A stretch of 14,776 nt of DNA. Source: Bordetella parapertussis (GTDB lineage: Bacteria; Pseudomonadota; Gammaproteobacteria; Burkholderiales; Burkholderiaceae_B). The stretch spans positions 1 through 14,776 of the forward strand of contig CAMDNZ010000062.1 of the NCBI GenBank assembly GCA_945903445.1, given 5' to 3'. The notes beneath the pieces were generated by a model. The model saw nothing but the letters and a program-made list of their open reading frames with translations, was not told where the DNA came from and did not search any database. A program made the position numbers and the translations under genes. Positions 1 to 6,787 of the stretch are shown one piece after another. How positions within the stretch are numbered: the first letter of the stretch is position 1; each line of letters begins with the position of its first letter.

Positions 1-114
1 GGTAGCAGAGACGGGACCGTCGGCAAGGTCAGAAGCTCCCCCGGAAGCAGCACCGGACGAACGACCAGAAGAATGACCAGAAGGGCTAGCGGTATAGGAT
101 GCGGCGACGGACAT
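1..114 (-). CDS. Unidentified protein, N-terminal 38 residues only
   Basis: This is an open frame that starts with ATG at 114-112 on the minus strand and runs off the left edge. A Shine-Dalgarno sequence (AGGAGT in the minus-strand reading, about 116-124) sits a few bases upstream, which supports the start. The visible residues (MSVAASYTASPSGHSSGRSS, then more Gly/Ala/Ser) are low in complexity and rich in Ser, Gly and Ala, with one acidic patch. They show no recognisable domain, signal peptide or membrane segment. The gene is divergent from the LysR regulator at 266-1201. Such a pair often means the regulator controls its neighbour, but that is only inference. I do not recognise the family. 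Many proteins carry a disordered leader like this ahead of the folded domain, which would lie outside the window. Confidence 0.6.
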   Translation of the reverse strand, partial: MSVAASYTASPSGHSSGRSSGAASGGASDLADGPVSAT

Positions 115-178
115 AGGAACTCCTAGAAATCGTAGGCGGGTGCATCAGTATCGGATCCCGCCGCGCCGCGCGCCAAAC

Positions 179-197
179 GATTTATAGTGGTCAAATC
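179..197. promoter_or_regulatory. Candidate LysR-type operator (T-N11-A box)
   Basis: GATTT at 179-183 and AAATC at 193-197 form a perfect interrupted inverted repeat with a 9-nt spacer. It contains the T-N11-A arrangement (T182, A194) typical of LysR-family sites. It is AT-rich in a GC-rich setting and lies midway between the divergent starts at 114 and 266. On the minus strand the same bases include TATAAA (181-186), a possible -10 for the divergent gene, so bound regulator could affect that promoter directly. The 115-265 gap holds no gene. The assignment rests on position and symmetry only. Confidence 0.4.
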
Positions 198-265
198 ATT
201 CCAATTTCTCATAAACAGTCACCCTATCGCTTCGCCCCATCCACTCACGCCGCCCCCACCCCACC

Positions 266-1201
266 ATGCCACGCCTGCTGCCATCGACCACCGCTTTGCA
301 ATGTTTCGAGACCGCCGCTCGCTTACTCAGCATGACGCAAGCCGCATCAGAGCTGCATCTCACGCAAAGCGCCGTCAGCAAGCAGGTCGCAGGCTTGGAG
401 GCCCTGCTAGGCCGCCCGCTCTTCACCCGTAATCGTCAGCGCCTGCAACTGACCACCACCGGCGAACGCTACTTAAGTGAGGTCAAGAAAATTCTGACTT
501 ATGTCGATTCGTCCTCGCGTGCCATCGTCGCGTATGGCGACACGACATCGGTGCTCACCGTGGCCGCCGTTCCGGCACTATGTTCCCGCTGGCTACTCCC
601 TGCGCTCAAAGGTTTCGGCCAGCAGCACCCCGACATTCATCTGGACCTGCGCGACGACCTGCGAGGCCAGGAAAGCCCAGGCTGGCAGGCAGACGTGGTG
701 TTCGACTACAGCGACGCCACCGTGCCGCAACGCAATCAACTGCGCCTGTTTGGCGAGCGATTGATTGCAGTGTGCGCGCCCGGAGCCAGGCTGCCGCAAG
801 ACCTGCGCACCTGGCTGGACACGAACGTGCTGCTGCATTGCTCGGACCGCCCCGACGCGTGGTGCAACTGGCTATCCAGCCAGGGGGTCGATTCGCCGCG
901 CAGCCATGCCGGGCCGCGTCTGGCCCACTTCGACATGTGCGTGAGCGCCGCTTTGGCGGGATGCGGCGTCGCGCTGGTACCCGACGTATTGGTCCAATCG
1001 GAACTGGCTAGCCAACGTTTGATACAAGCCTGGCCGCACACGCATAGAAGTCCGGGCTACTACTACCTCACCCACGCCGATCGAGTCGCCGACACCCCCA
1101 AGATCCGCGCCCTGACCGACTGGATTCTGGCCAGCCTCAAGCGCGATTACCCGTGCCCAGATATTGATGCGGACGGCGCAACGCCGGATCGAACGGCGTA
1201 A
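266..1201 (+). CDS. LysR-family transcriptional regulator (GcvA-like)
   Basis: The 311-residue length is normal for a LysR-type regulator. The N-terminus (MPRLLPSTTALQCFETAARL) and the following winged helix-turn-helix (residues about 6-65, with LTQSAVSKQVAGLE as recognition helix) match the family closely, and the GcvA-like subgroup in particular. Residues about 92-295 form the periplasmic-binding-fold effector domain. The ATG at 266 fits the conserved N-terminus, although no Shine-Dalgarno sequence is visible: the preceding bases are almost all C and A. The gene is divergent from the partial gene at 1-114, its likeliest target. Its last 65 bp overlap the end of the convergent IclR gene. The effector is unknown. 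Confidence 0.93.
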   Translation: MPRLLPSTTALQCFETAARLLSMTQAASELHLTQSAVSKQVAGLEALLGRPLFTRNRQRLQLTTTGERYLSEVKKILTYVDSSSRAIVAYGDTTSVLTVAAVPALCSRWLLPALKGFGQQHPDIHLDLRDDLRGQESPGWQADVVFDYSDATVPQRNQLRLFGERLIAVCAPGARLPQDLRTWLDTNVLLHCSDRPDAWCNWLSSQGVDSPRSHAGPRLAHFDMCVSAALAGCGVALVPDVLVQSELASQRLIQAWPHTHRSPGYYYLTHADRVADTPKIRALTDWILASLKRDYPCPDIDADGATPDRTA

Positions 1202-1976
1202 TCAGCGCACTGACGGTTTGCGCCTCGCGCCGCAACGCCTGCACCACCAAAGGCAAACGCTCTGCATTCAAACGCTCGCTAGGCGTGGCGATACTGAACG
1301 CCGCCACCACATGCCCCCGCGCATCTCGAATGGGCACCGACAACCCCACCGTTCCGGGAAACAAACCCGCCGCACGATTCATCACGTAATCCTGTTCGAG
1401 CGCATGCTTGATCTCGACTCGCAGCGTGATCTCGTCGACCACATTCAAATGGCTTAGACGCGGTACGTTGTAGGCAATCACCGCCTCGCGCTCGGCCTCG
1501 GGCAGGCACGCCAACAACAACACCCCTGCCTGTCCCAGCCCCATCGGCACACGCCCGCCAATATCGCCCGTATGCGAACGCACCGGAAACACCCCATCGA
1601 TTCTGTCGATGCACACCACGTCGAAGTTGTGCCGCACCAGCAAGAACACCGTGTCGCTCAACATCCCGGCCAGCCGCAGCAACGCAGGTCGGCACGCTTT
1701 GACCAGCCCCGAACTTTCACCCCCAGCGCTAGCCGCCAAACAGAACAAACCCATGCTGATCTGATAAGACTTGGAGTCGCCCGCCTGCATCACCAAATCT
1801 TCGGCCATGAGCGCCTGCAAAAGACGATGCGCGGTCGCGGGTGCGATGGCGGCGCGCTCGGCAATATCCGTCAAGCGCAAGGGTGTGCCCGACGATGCCG
1901 CTAACACTCGCAGCAGGCTCGCGGCACGGGGCAGCACGCCTGCGGCTGCATCTGCGGCAGATGAGGTTTTACCCAT
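1137..1976 (-). CDS. IclR-family transcriptional regulator
   Basis: This 279-residue protein has an N-terminal winged helix-turn-helix (about 14-76; LTDIAERAAIAPATAHRLLQ is the HTH core) and a C-terminal IclR effector domain (about 90-265). That domain includes the usual FLLVRHNFDVVCIDRIDG, GQAGVLLLA and VGLSVPIRDARGHVVAAFSI segments. The ATG at 1976 has a good Shine-Dalgarno sequence (GGAG, 6-nt gap). The gene is divergent from the seven-gene importer/dehydrogenase operon across a 209-bp AT-rich region. IclR proteins commonly control an adjacent divergent catabolic operon and often themselves, so it is the best candidate regulator of that operon. The effector is probably the operon's substrate or a product. 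The C-terminus overlaps the LysR gene tail on the other strand. Confidence 0.95.
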   Translation of the reverse strand: MGKTSSAADAAAGVLPRAASLLRVLAASSGTPLRLTDIAERAAIAPATAHRLLQALMAEDLVMQAGDSKSYQISMGLFCLAASAGGESSGLVKACRPALLRLAGMLSDTVFLLVRHNFDVVCIDRIDGVFPVRSHTGDIGGRVPMGLGQAGVLLLACLPEAEREAVIAYNVPRLSHLNVVDEITLRVEIKHALEQDYVMNRAAGLFPGTVGLSVPIRDARGHVVAAFSIATPSERLNAERLPLVVQALRREAQTVSALITPFDPALRRPHQYLGTGNRA

Positions 1977-1998
1977 AGTCGACTCCGAAAAATAGAAT

Positions 1999-2012
1999 TA
2001 TTTGTCCAAATA
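1999..2012. promoter_or_regulatory. Candidate IclR operator, copy 1 (perfect palindrome)
   Basis: TATTTG-TC-CAAATA is a perfect inverted repeat with 6-bp arms and a 2-bp centre, starting 23 bp upstream of the IclR start codon. It would overlap the IclR promoter or leader, a position suited to autoregulation. It shares TATTWGTNNAAA with two further copies at 2040 and 2060. The assignment to IclR is inferred from its location. Confidence 0.45.
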
Positions 2013-2039
2013 TACACAATCAAATCTCACTGAACGGAA

Positions 2040-2053
2040 TATTAGTCTAAATT
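2040..2053. promoter_or_regulatory. Candidate IclR operator, copy 2
   Basis: TATTAGTCTAAATT matches copy 1 at 11 of 14 positions and starts 41 bp after it, about four DNA helical turns, so both would face the same side of the helix. It is a less perfect palindrome. It is followed by a run of seven T (2052-2058), which could bend the DNA. Confidence 0.4.
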
Positions 2054-2059
2054 TTTTTG

Positions 2060-2073
2060 TATTAGTGGAAAAC
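2060..2073. promoter_or_regulatory. Candidate IclR operator, copy 3
   Basis: TATTAGTGGAAAAC repeats TATTAGT and the AAA of copy 2 and starts exactly 20 bp after it, about two helical turns. It lies just upstream of the candidate operon promoter at 2080-2109, a location typical of an activator site. The second half of the palindrome has decayed, so this is the weakest of the three copies. Confidence 0.33.
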
Positions 2074-2079
2074 CTTAGG

Positions 2080-2109
2080 TTGATGTCCGATCGATGACAA
2101 CCGTAGACT
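2080..2109 (+). promoter_or_regulatory. Weak candidate sigma-70 promoter of the importer/dehydrogenase operon
   Basis: TTGATG (2080-2085) and TAGACT (2104-2109) each match four of six bases of the -35 and -10 consensus, with an 18-bp spacer. A poor promoter beside upstream regulator sites would fit activated expression. The implied start near 2116 leaves a leader of about 70 nt before the ATG at 2186. This is a motif match only. Confidence 0.25.
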
Positions 2110-2185
2110 GCGTTCCATACAGCCCGCTCGACCGCCGTCATCGAGACTGGCCAACCGCATTCCCTCCCGACCTAGCGAGGCGTTG

Positions 2186-3277
2186 ATGTCGTTTCTGAAA
2201 TTGGAAAAAATCTCAAAGTTCTATGGCGATCTATGCGTCGTCGCCGACTTCGATTTGAGCGTGAAACAAGGCGAATTCGTGTCCTTGTTAGGCCCATCGG
2301 GCTGCGGCAAGACAACCACCTTGCAGATGATCGCCGGGTTCGCCGAACCCACTGGCGGTCGTATTCATCTGGACGGCAAAGACATCACCCATGCGCGACC
2401 CAACGCGCGCGGCCTCGGGCTGGTGTTCCAAAGCTATGCCCTCTTCCCACACATGACCGTACGCGACAACGTCGCCTTCGGATTGCTGATGAGAAAAGTG
2501 CCGCGCGCCGAGCGCGACACACGCGTGATGGAAGCCCTGGCGATGGTCAAGCTCGATCTTCACGCCAACCGCTATCCACGCGAATTGTCGGGCGGCCAGC
2601 GCCAGCGAGTGGCCTTGGCCCGCGCCCTGGTCATCCGCCCGCCGGTGCTGCTGTTGGACGAGCCGCTATCGAACCTGGACGCCAAACTGCGGGAAGACAT
2701 GCAGTACGAGTTGCGCAACATTCAACAGCAGTTGGGCACCACCACCATCATGGTCACGCACGATCAATCCGAGGCGCTGTCCATCAGCGACCGGGTGGTC
2801 GTGATGGAAGCCGGACGCGCCACCCAGATCGCCGAGCCCTATCGCATTTACGAACACCCCGAATCCCAATTCATCTCGACCTTCGTGGGCAAGACCAATT
2901 TGCTCGACGGCGTCGTGAAGCGAGCCGGACCGCACGCCACAGTGCAGGTCGGCGAGGCGTTTTTGACGGTGGACGGCGGCACGCTGATCGAAGACACGGC
3001 CGTACAAGTGTCGTTGCGGCCCGAGAAATTGCTTCCTGCTTCGACGGGCGAGGCGCGACTGAGCGGCGAAGTGCAGTCGCGCTTCTTTCTGGGCAGCCAG
3101 TGGATGTACAACGTGCGAACCCCAGCAGGCGACCTGACGGTGATCACGCCCAACGATGGCCGCAAGCCGCATGAACACGGCGCTCGCATGGATCTGACCT
3201 GGGCCGAAGACGCCGCGCGAGTGCTGCCCGCATCGCATGCACCGAACGCAGCGGCGCAAACCGCCGCGGTAGCTTGA
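2186..3277 (+). CDS. ABC importer ATPase, spermidine/putrescine (PotA)-like class
   Basis: This is the cytoplasmic ATP-hydrolysing subunit of the importer, 363 residues. It shows Walker A GPSGCGKT (36-43), Q-loop Q82, signature LSGGQRQ (134-140), Walker B VLLLDEP (154-160) and switch His192. A TOBE-type domain follows from about 235 to 345, containing VSLRPEKL, as in PotA, FbpC and related importer ATPases. I chose the ATG at 2186 because GCGAGG ends 5 nt upstream; a TTG codon directly before it would give one more residue. It is the first gene of the operon, and the next gene starts after a single base. The ATPase alone does not identify the substrate: the class includes polyamine, iron(III), 2-aminoethylphosphonate and opine-like transporters. 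Confidence 0.95.
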   Translation: MSFLKLEKISKFYGDLCVVADFDLSVKQGEFVSLLGPSGCGKTTTLQMIAGFAEPTGGRIHLDGKDITHARPNARGLGLVFQSYALFPHMTVRDNVAFGLLMRKVPRAERDTRVMEALAMVKLDLHANRYPRELSGGQRQRVALARALVIRPPVLLLDEPLSNLDAKLREDMQYELRNIQQQLGTTTIMVTHDQSEALSISDRVVVMEAGRATQIAEPYRIYEHPESQFISTFVGKTNLLDGVVKRAGPHATVQVGEAFLTVDGGTLIEDTAVQVSLRPEKLLPASTGEARLSGEVQSRFFLGSQWMYNVRTPAGDLTVITPNDGRKPHEHGARMDLTWAEDAARVLPASHAPNAAAQTAAVA

Positions 3278-3278
3278 G

Positions 3279-4220
3279 ATGAGTACATCGAGCGGCATGA
3301 CCGCGCCATCGCCCCTGTCGTCCTCATCCAAACCGGCGGCTACCCCGACACCCTCGCCTGCCCCGGCCAAGCCACCCCGCAGGCAAGGCGCACCCGCGCT
3401 ATATGGCGCACTGCCCTTGATCCTGCTGTTCTTCACGCTGATCGTCACCCCTCTGGTGCTCACCTTCAGCCTGTCGTTCGCCCAATTCGACTACAACACC
3501 GGCATTCAGCCCGGCTACACGCTGGCGCATTATCTGACGGTGTTCACCGACAGCTATTTCATCGAGATCTTCTGGCGAACGCTGTGGATGTCGGCCGTGA
3601 CCACCGTCCTGTGCGTCGTGATCGGTGCACCTCAAGCCTATATCCTGAATCGCATGCGGGCACCATGGCGCTCGATCGTCCTGCTGATCGTGTTGTCGCC
3701 GCTTCTGATCTCTCTGGTGGTTCGGGCCTTCGGCTGGAGCCTGCTGCTCGGCCCGCATGGCCCAATCGGCGCAGTCACTCAGGCGCTCGGCGTGGGCACC
3801 CTGCTGTACACCCCGGCAGGCGTGATTCTGGGTCTGGTTCACGTGATGTTGCCCTTCATGGTGATCCCCGTGTGGACGTCCTTGCAGAAGCTCGACCCGG
3901 CCGTCGAACACGCCGCCTACTCGCTCAGCGCCTCGCCCTGGCAGACGCTCACCCGTGTGGTCTTGCCGCAAACCATGCCCGGCATCCTGTCCGGCAGCCT
4001 GATCGTGTTCGGCCTGACCGCCAGCTCGTTCGCCGTCCCGGCACTGCTGGGCGGACGCCGCTTGAAGATGGTGGCCACGGTGGTGTACGACGAATTCATG
4101 AACGAGTTGAACTGGCCCTTGGGCGCGACCATCGCGATCCTGCTGTTGGTGGCCAACGTGATCGTGATGATGGGCTACAACCGCATCGTCGAACGATCCT
4201 ATCGCCGCAGTCTGGGTTGA
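3279..4220 (+). CDS. ABC importer permease, PotB-like
   Basis: This 313-residue inner-membrane protein has about six membrane helices (first near 42-65; others near 102-125, 132-158, 180-200, 237-257 and 282-299). The cytoplasmic EAA coupling loop that docks to the ATPase is visible at about 210-235 (EHAAYSLSASPWQTLTRVVL, ending PQTMPG). The first 38 residues are an unusual Ser/Pro/Ala-rich tail, longer than in PotB. An alternative ATG at codon 7 (3297) is possible, but neither start has a clear Shine-Dalgarno sequence. Translation is probably coupled to the upstream ATPase gene, one base away. The protein should form a heterodimeric channel with the next gene's product. Confidence 0.93.
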   Translation: MSTSSGMTAPSPLSSSSKPAATPTPSPAPAKPPRRQGAPALYGALPLILLFFTLIVTPLVLTFSLSFAQFDYNTGIQPGYTLAHYLTVFTDSYFIEIFWRTLWMSAVTTVLCVVIGAPQAYILNRMRAPWRSIVLLIVLSPLLISLVVRAFGWSLLLGPHGPIGAVTQALGVGTLLYTPAGVILGLVHVMLPFMVIPVWTSLQKLDPAVEHAAYSLSASPWQTLTRVVLPQTMPGILSGSLIVFGLTASSFAVPALLGGRRLKMVATVVYDEFMNELNWPLGATIAILLLVANVIVMMGYNRIVERSYRRSLG

Positions 4221-4232
4221 GTCGGAGACATC

Positions 4233-5027
4233 ATGCTGAAGAACGGTCCTATCGCCCTGGCCTTCAATGCGCTGGTGGTCACTTTCGTGCTGGCGCCTCT
4301 GGTGATCGTCTGCCTGGTGGCCTTCACACCGCACACGACGCTATCGCTTCCCACGACCAATTTGTCGCTGCGCTGGTTCGAGGCGGTGTTCGCGCACAAC
4401 GCGTTCATGCAGTCGCTACGCACCAGTCTGTTACTGGCGGCCCTGTCGGCCACCATCGCCGTGGCCCTGGGCATTCCCGCGGCCATCGCCATCAGCCGCT
4501 ATCGCTTCCCCGGACGCGACGCCCTAAACGCGCTGTTCCTGTCGCCGCTGATGATCCCGCATCTGGTGCTGGGCGTGGCGCTATTACGCTTCTTCGCCCT
4601 GATGGGCATGCAAGGCAGCTTCACATGGCTGGTGGCCGCGCACATCGTGGTCATCACCCCTTACGTCATGCGACTAGTGATCGGTGCGCTGACCGGCTTC
4701 GACATGGCCATCGAACACGCAGCCCAGTCGCTGGGCGCCAGCCGCGCCACGGTGTTTTTCAAGGTGACGCTGCCGCTGATCGTGCCAGGCGTGTCGGGCG
4801 GCTGGTTGCTGGCCTTCATCAATAGCTTCGACGAGCTGACGATGTCGGTCTTCATCACTGCACCGGCCACCGTTACATTGCCGGTGCGCATGTATATGTA
4901 TGCCACCGAGTCGGTCGATCCGATGATGGCCGCCGTCTCGGCACTGGTGATCGCGCTGACCGCCATCACCATGTTCGCGCTGGACCGCATCTATGGCCTG
5001 GACCGCGTGCTGGTCGGGAGCAAATGA
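4233..5027 (+). CDS. ABC importer permease, PotC-like
   Basis: This second permease subunit has 264 residues, typical for PotC-like proteins. About six helices are visible (near 8-31, 64-86, 99-121, 130-150, 187-208 and 231-252). The EAA loop lies at about 161-186 (EHAAQSLGASRATVFFKVTL, then PLIVPG). GGAG lies 5 nt upstream of the ATG at 4233. It pairs with the upstream permease. The gap to the next gene is only 4 nt, so importer and dehydrogenase genes are very probably transcribed together. Confidence 0.94.
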   Translation: MLKNGPIALAFNALVVTFVLAPLVIVCLVAFTPHTTLSLPTTNLSLRWFEAVFAHNAFMQSLRTSLLLAALSATIAVALGIPAAIAISRYRFPGRDALNALFLSPLMIPHLVLGVALLRFFALMGMQGSFTWLVAAHIVVITPYVMRLVIGALTGFDMAIEHAAQSLGASRATVFFKVTLPLIVPGVSGGWLLAFINSFDELTMSVFITAPATVTLPVRMYMYATESVDPMMAAVSALVIALTAITMFALDRIYGLDRVLVGSK

Positions 5028-5031
5028 CATC

Positions 5032-5349
5032 ATGCGCCTGCATCGGCTGACCGAAACCACACGCGAGCGCGTCGACTTCGAACTCGACGGCCGCCCTGCC
5101 AGCGCGCTGGCGGGCGATACGGTGTTGACCGCCGTGCTGACCCAGCACGACCACCTTCGCATCACCGAGTTCGATGCCACGCCGCGTGCGGGATTCTGCA
5201 TGATGGGGGCGTGCCAGGATTGCTGGATCGAACTGGCAGGCGGAGGCCGCATTCGTGCCTGCTCGACCATGCTGTCGCCGGGCATGTGTCTGCTGACGTG
5301 CCCTGCTCGAAACACGGTCGCGGTCGGCGCGGGAGCGACTGATGCCTGA
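5032..5349 (+). CDS. Small [2Fe-2S] subunit of a flavin amine/amino-acid dehydrogenase (HcnA-like)
   Basis: This 105-residue ferredoxin-like subunit carries GFCMMGACQDCWIEL followed by RIRAC. The four cluster ligands are Cys56, Cys61, Cys64 and Cys77 (C-x4-C-x2-C-x12-C), the pattern of plant-type [2Fe-2S] domains in HcnA, opine oxidase small subunits and the N-terminus of sarcosine oxidase alpha. The conserved start (MRLHRLTETTRERVDFELDG) fixes the ATG at 5032; a longer in-frame extension into the permease gene is not plausible. It should pass electrons between the flavin subunits and an acceptor. It overlaps the next gene by 8 nt, implying coupled translation and a shared complex. The protein has no signal peptide and is probably cytoplasmic. 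Confidence 0.9.
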   Translation: MRLHRLTETTRERVDFELDGRPASALAGDTVLTAVLTQHDHLRITEFDATPRAGFCMMGACQDCWIELAGGGRIRACSTMLSPGMCLLTCPARNTVAVGAGATDA

Positions 5350-6787
5350 ACACGCAAAATCATCTATCGGCACGCAGCCGCCCGGCTCGCCCCCTGTCAT
5401 CGTGGGCGCAGGCCCCGCAGGCGTGCGGGCGGCGCAAACCTTGCTGGCCGCAGGCGTTCGGCCCATCGTGCTGGACGAGGCAGCGCGTGCGGGCGGTCAG
5501 ATCTATCGCCAACCGCCGCCGGGCTTCACCCGAAGCACGCGCACGCTGTATGGCTCGGAGGCCCCAAAAGCCGAAGCGATTCATCGCGCCATGAACGATA
5601 TGGCGCCCCTGATCGACTACCGTCCCGGCACACTGGTCTGGAACGCGATGCCCGGCCAGCTCGACACCTTGTGCGACGGCCAACACGATTCGGTGCCCTA
5701 CTCGCATCTGATCCTCGCCACAGGCGCGACCGACAGGGTGCTGCCCTTGCCCGGTTGGCTCACGCCCGGTGTCTACACCTTGGGCGCAGCGCAGATCGCC
5801 CTCAAGTATCAGGGATGCGCGATAGGCAGCCGCGTCGTGTTCATGGGCACCGGTCCGCTGCTCTATCTGGTCGCCCATCAATATCGCAAGGCCGGTGCGC
5901 AGGTCGCCGCCGTGTTGGATACGGCCACCGCCCGCGACCGCCTGGCCGCCCTGCCGGGCATGTTGCGTGCACCGCGCATGCTGGCTCTCGGCCTGCATAT
6001 GATGGCATCGCTACGCGCCCATGGCGTGCCTCTGTATGCAGGCATCCGCCCATCGCGCATCGAGGGCAGCGACTCCGTGCAAGCGGTGGTGTTCAAGGAT
6101 GCCCAAGACGTCGAGCGACGCATCGACTGCGATGCCATCGGCTATGGGCTGGCATTGCGCCCCGAGACTCAACTGGCCAGCCTGCTGAACTGTGGATTCG
6201 AGTTCGACCCGCGCGACCGCGCCTGGCTACCGGTGCGCGATGCTGCCGGACGCAGCTCGGTCGAAGGCATTTACCTGGCCGGCGACGGCGCGGGCATTCT
6301 GGGCGCAGACGCCGCCGAGATCGCAGGCGAACGCGCAGCCTTGGCCGTGTTGGCCGACATGGGCATGAACGTGCCCGCCCAACGAATCGCCCATCTCGAC
6401 CGCGCGCTCAACGCACAGCAGCGCCTGCGTCACGCCCTGGCCCGCACCTTCCCTTATCCGACCGACTGGGCCATGGCATTGGACGACGACGTCGTGCTGT
6501 GTCGTTGCGAAGAGATCCGAGTCGGTGCCTTGCGGCAAGCGGCCACCGAGTGCGGCGTGCGCGAACTCAACCGCCTGAAAGCGCTCACCCGCATCGGCAT
6601 GGGTCGCTGCCAAGGCCGCAGCTGTGGCTCGGCGGCGGCGGAGTTGCTCGCACAAGCAACCTCCGTCCCCATCGATGCGGTGGGCCGCCTGCGCACGCAG
6701 GCCCCCATCAAACCCTTTCCCCTGCCCGTTTCGCCGGCATGGCAAAGCCCTAGCCGGGCACGCGCACCTGAAGGCAGCCCTCGATGA
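5342..6787 (+). CDS. FAD and [2Fe-2S] alpha subunit of an amine/amino-acid dehydrogenase (HcnB/OoxA-like)
   Basis: This 481-residue oxidoreductase has an N-terminal FAD-binding motif VIVGAGPAGVRAAQ (19-32) and LDEAARAGGQIYRQ at the end of the Rossmann fold. It also has a second dinucleotide-binding motif VVFMGTGPLLYLVA (165-178) and the FAD motif YLAGDGAGILGAD (311-323). The C-terminal BFD-like domain has Cys387, Cys389, Cys423 and Cys428 (C-x-C ... C-x4-C), a second [2Fe-2S] site. This is the full architecture of HcnB, opine oxidase subunit A and the alpha subunit of heteromeric D-proline-type dehydrogenases. GGGAG lies 6 nt before the ATG. It overlaps the genes on both sides (8 and 4 nt). 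The last 30 residues (Pro/Arg/Ala-rich) look like an unconserved tail. Confidence 0.92.
   Translation: MPEHAKSSIGTQPPGSPPVIVGAGPAGVRAAQTLLAAGVRPIVLDEAARAGGQIYRQPPPGFTRSTRTLYGSEAPKAEAIHRAMNDMAPLIDYRPGTLVWNAMPGQLDTLCDGQHDSVPYSHLILATGATDRVLPLPGWLTPGVYTLGAAQIALKYQGCAIGSRVVFMGTGPLLYLVAHQYRKAGAQVAAVLDTATARDRLAALPGMLRAPRMLALGLHMMASLRAHGVPLYAGIRPSRIEGSDSVQAVVFKDAQDVERRIDCDAIGYGLALRPETQLASLLNCGFEFDPRDRAWLPVRDAAGRSSVEGIYLAGDGAGILGADAAEIAGERAALAVLADMGMNVPAQRIAHLDRALNAQQRLRHALARTFPYPTDWAMALDDDVVLCRCEEIRVGALRQAATECGVRELNRLKALTRIGMGRCQGRSCGSAAAELLAQATSVPIDAVGRLRTQAPIKPFPLPVSPAWQSPSRARAPEGSPR

Noticed and set aside
2050..2060. T-run as an intrinsic terminator in the iclR-operon gap
   Set aside because: No stable GC-rich hairpin precedes it on either strand, and both neighbouring genes start here and do not end.
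3399..4334. A 311-codon minus-strand open frame opposite the permease genes
   Set aside because: It is rich in Gln, His and Asp, which is the antisense image of hydrophobic membrane helices. No start signal or domain is seen.
3584..4825. A 413-codon plus-strand open frame across both permease genes
   Set aside because: Its composition (Arg, Ala, His and Gly runs) is that of an out-of-frame shadow in GC-rich DNA. The permeases in the true frames have clear helices and EAA loops.
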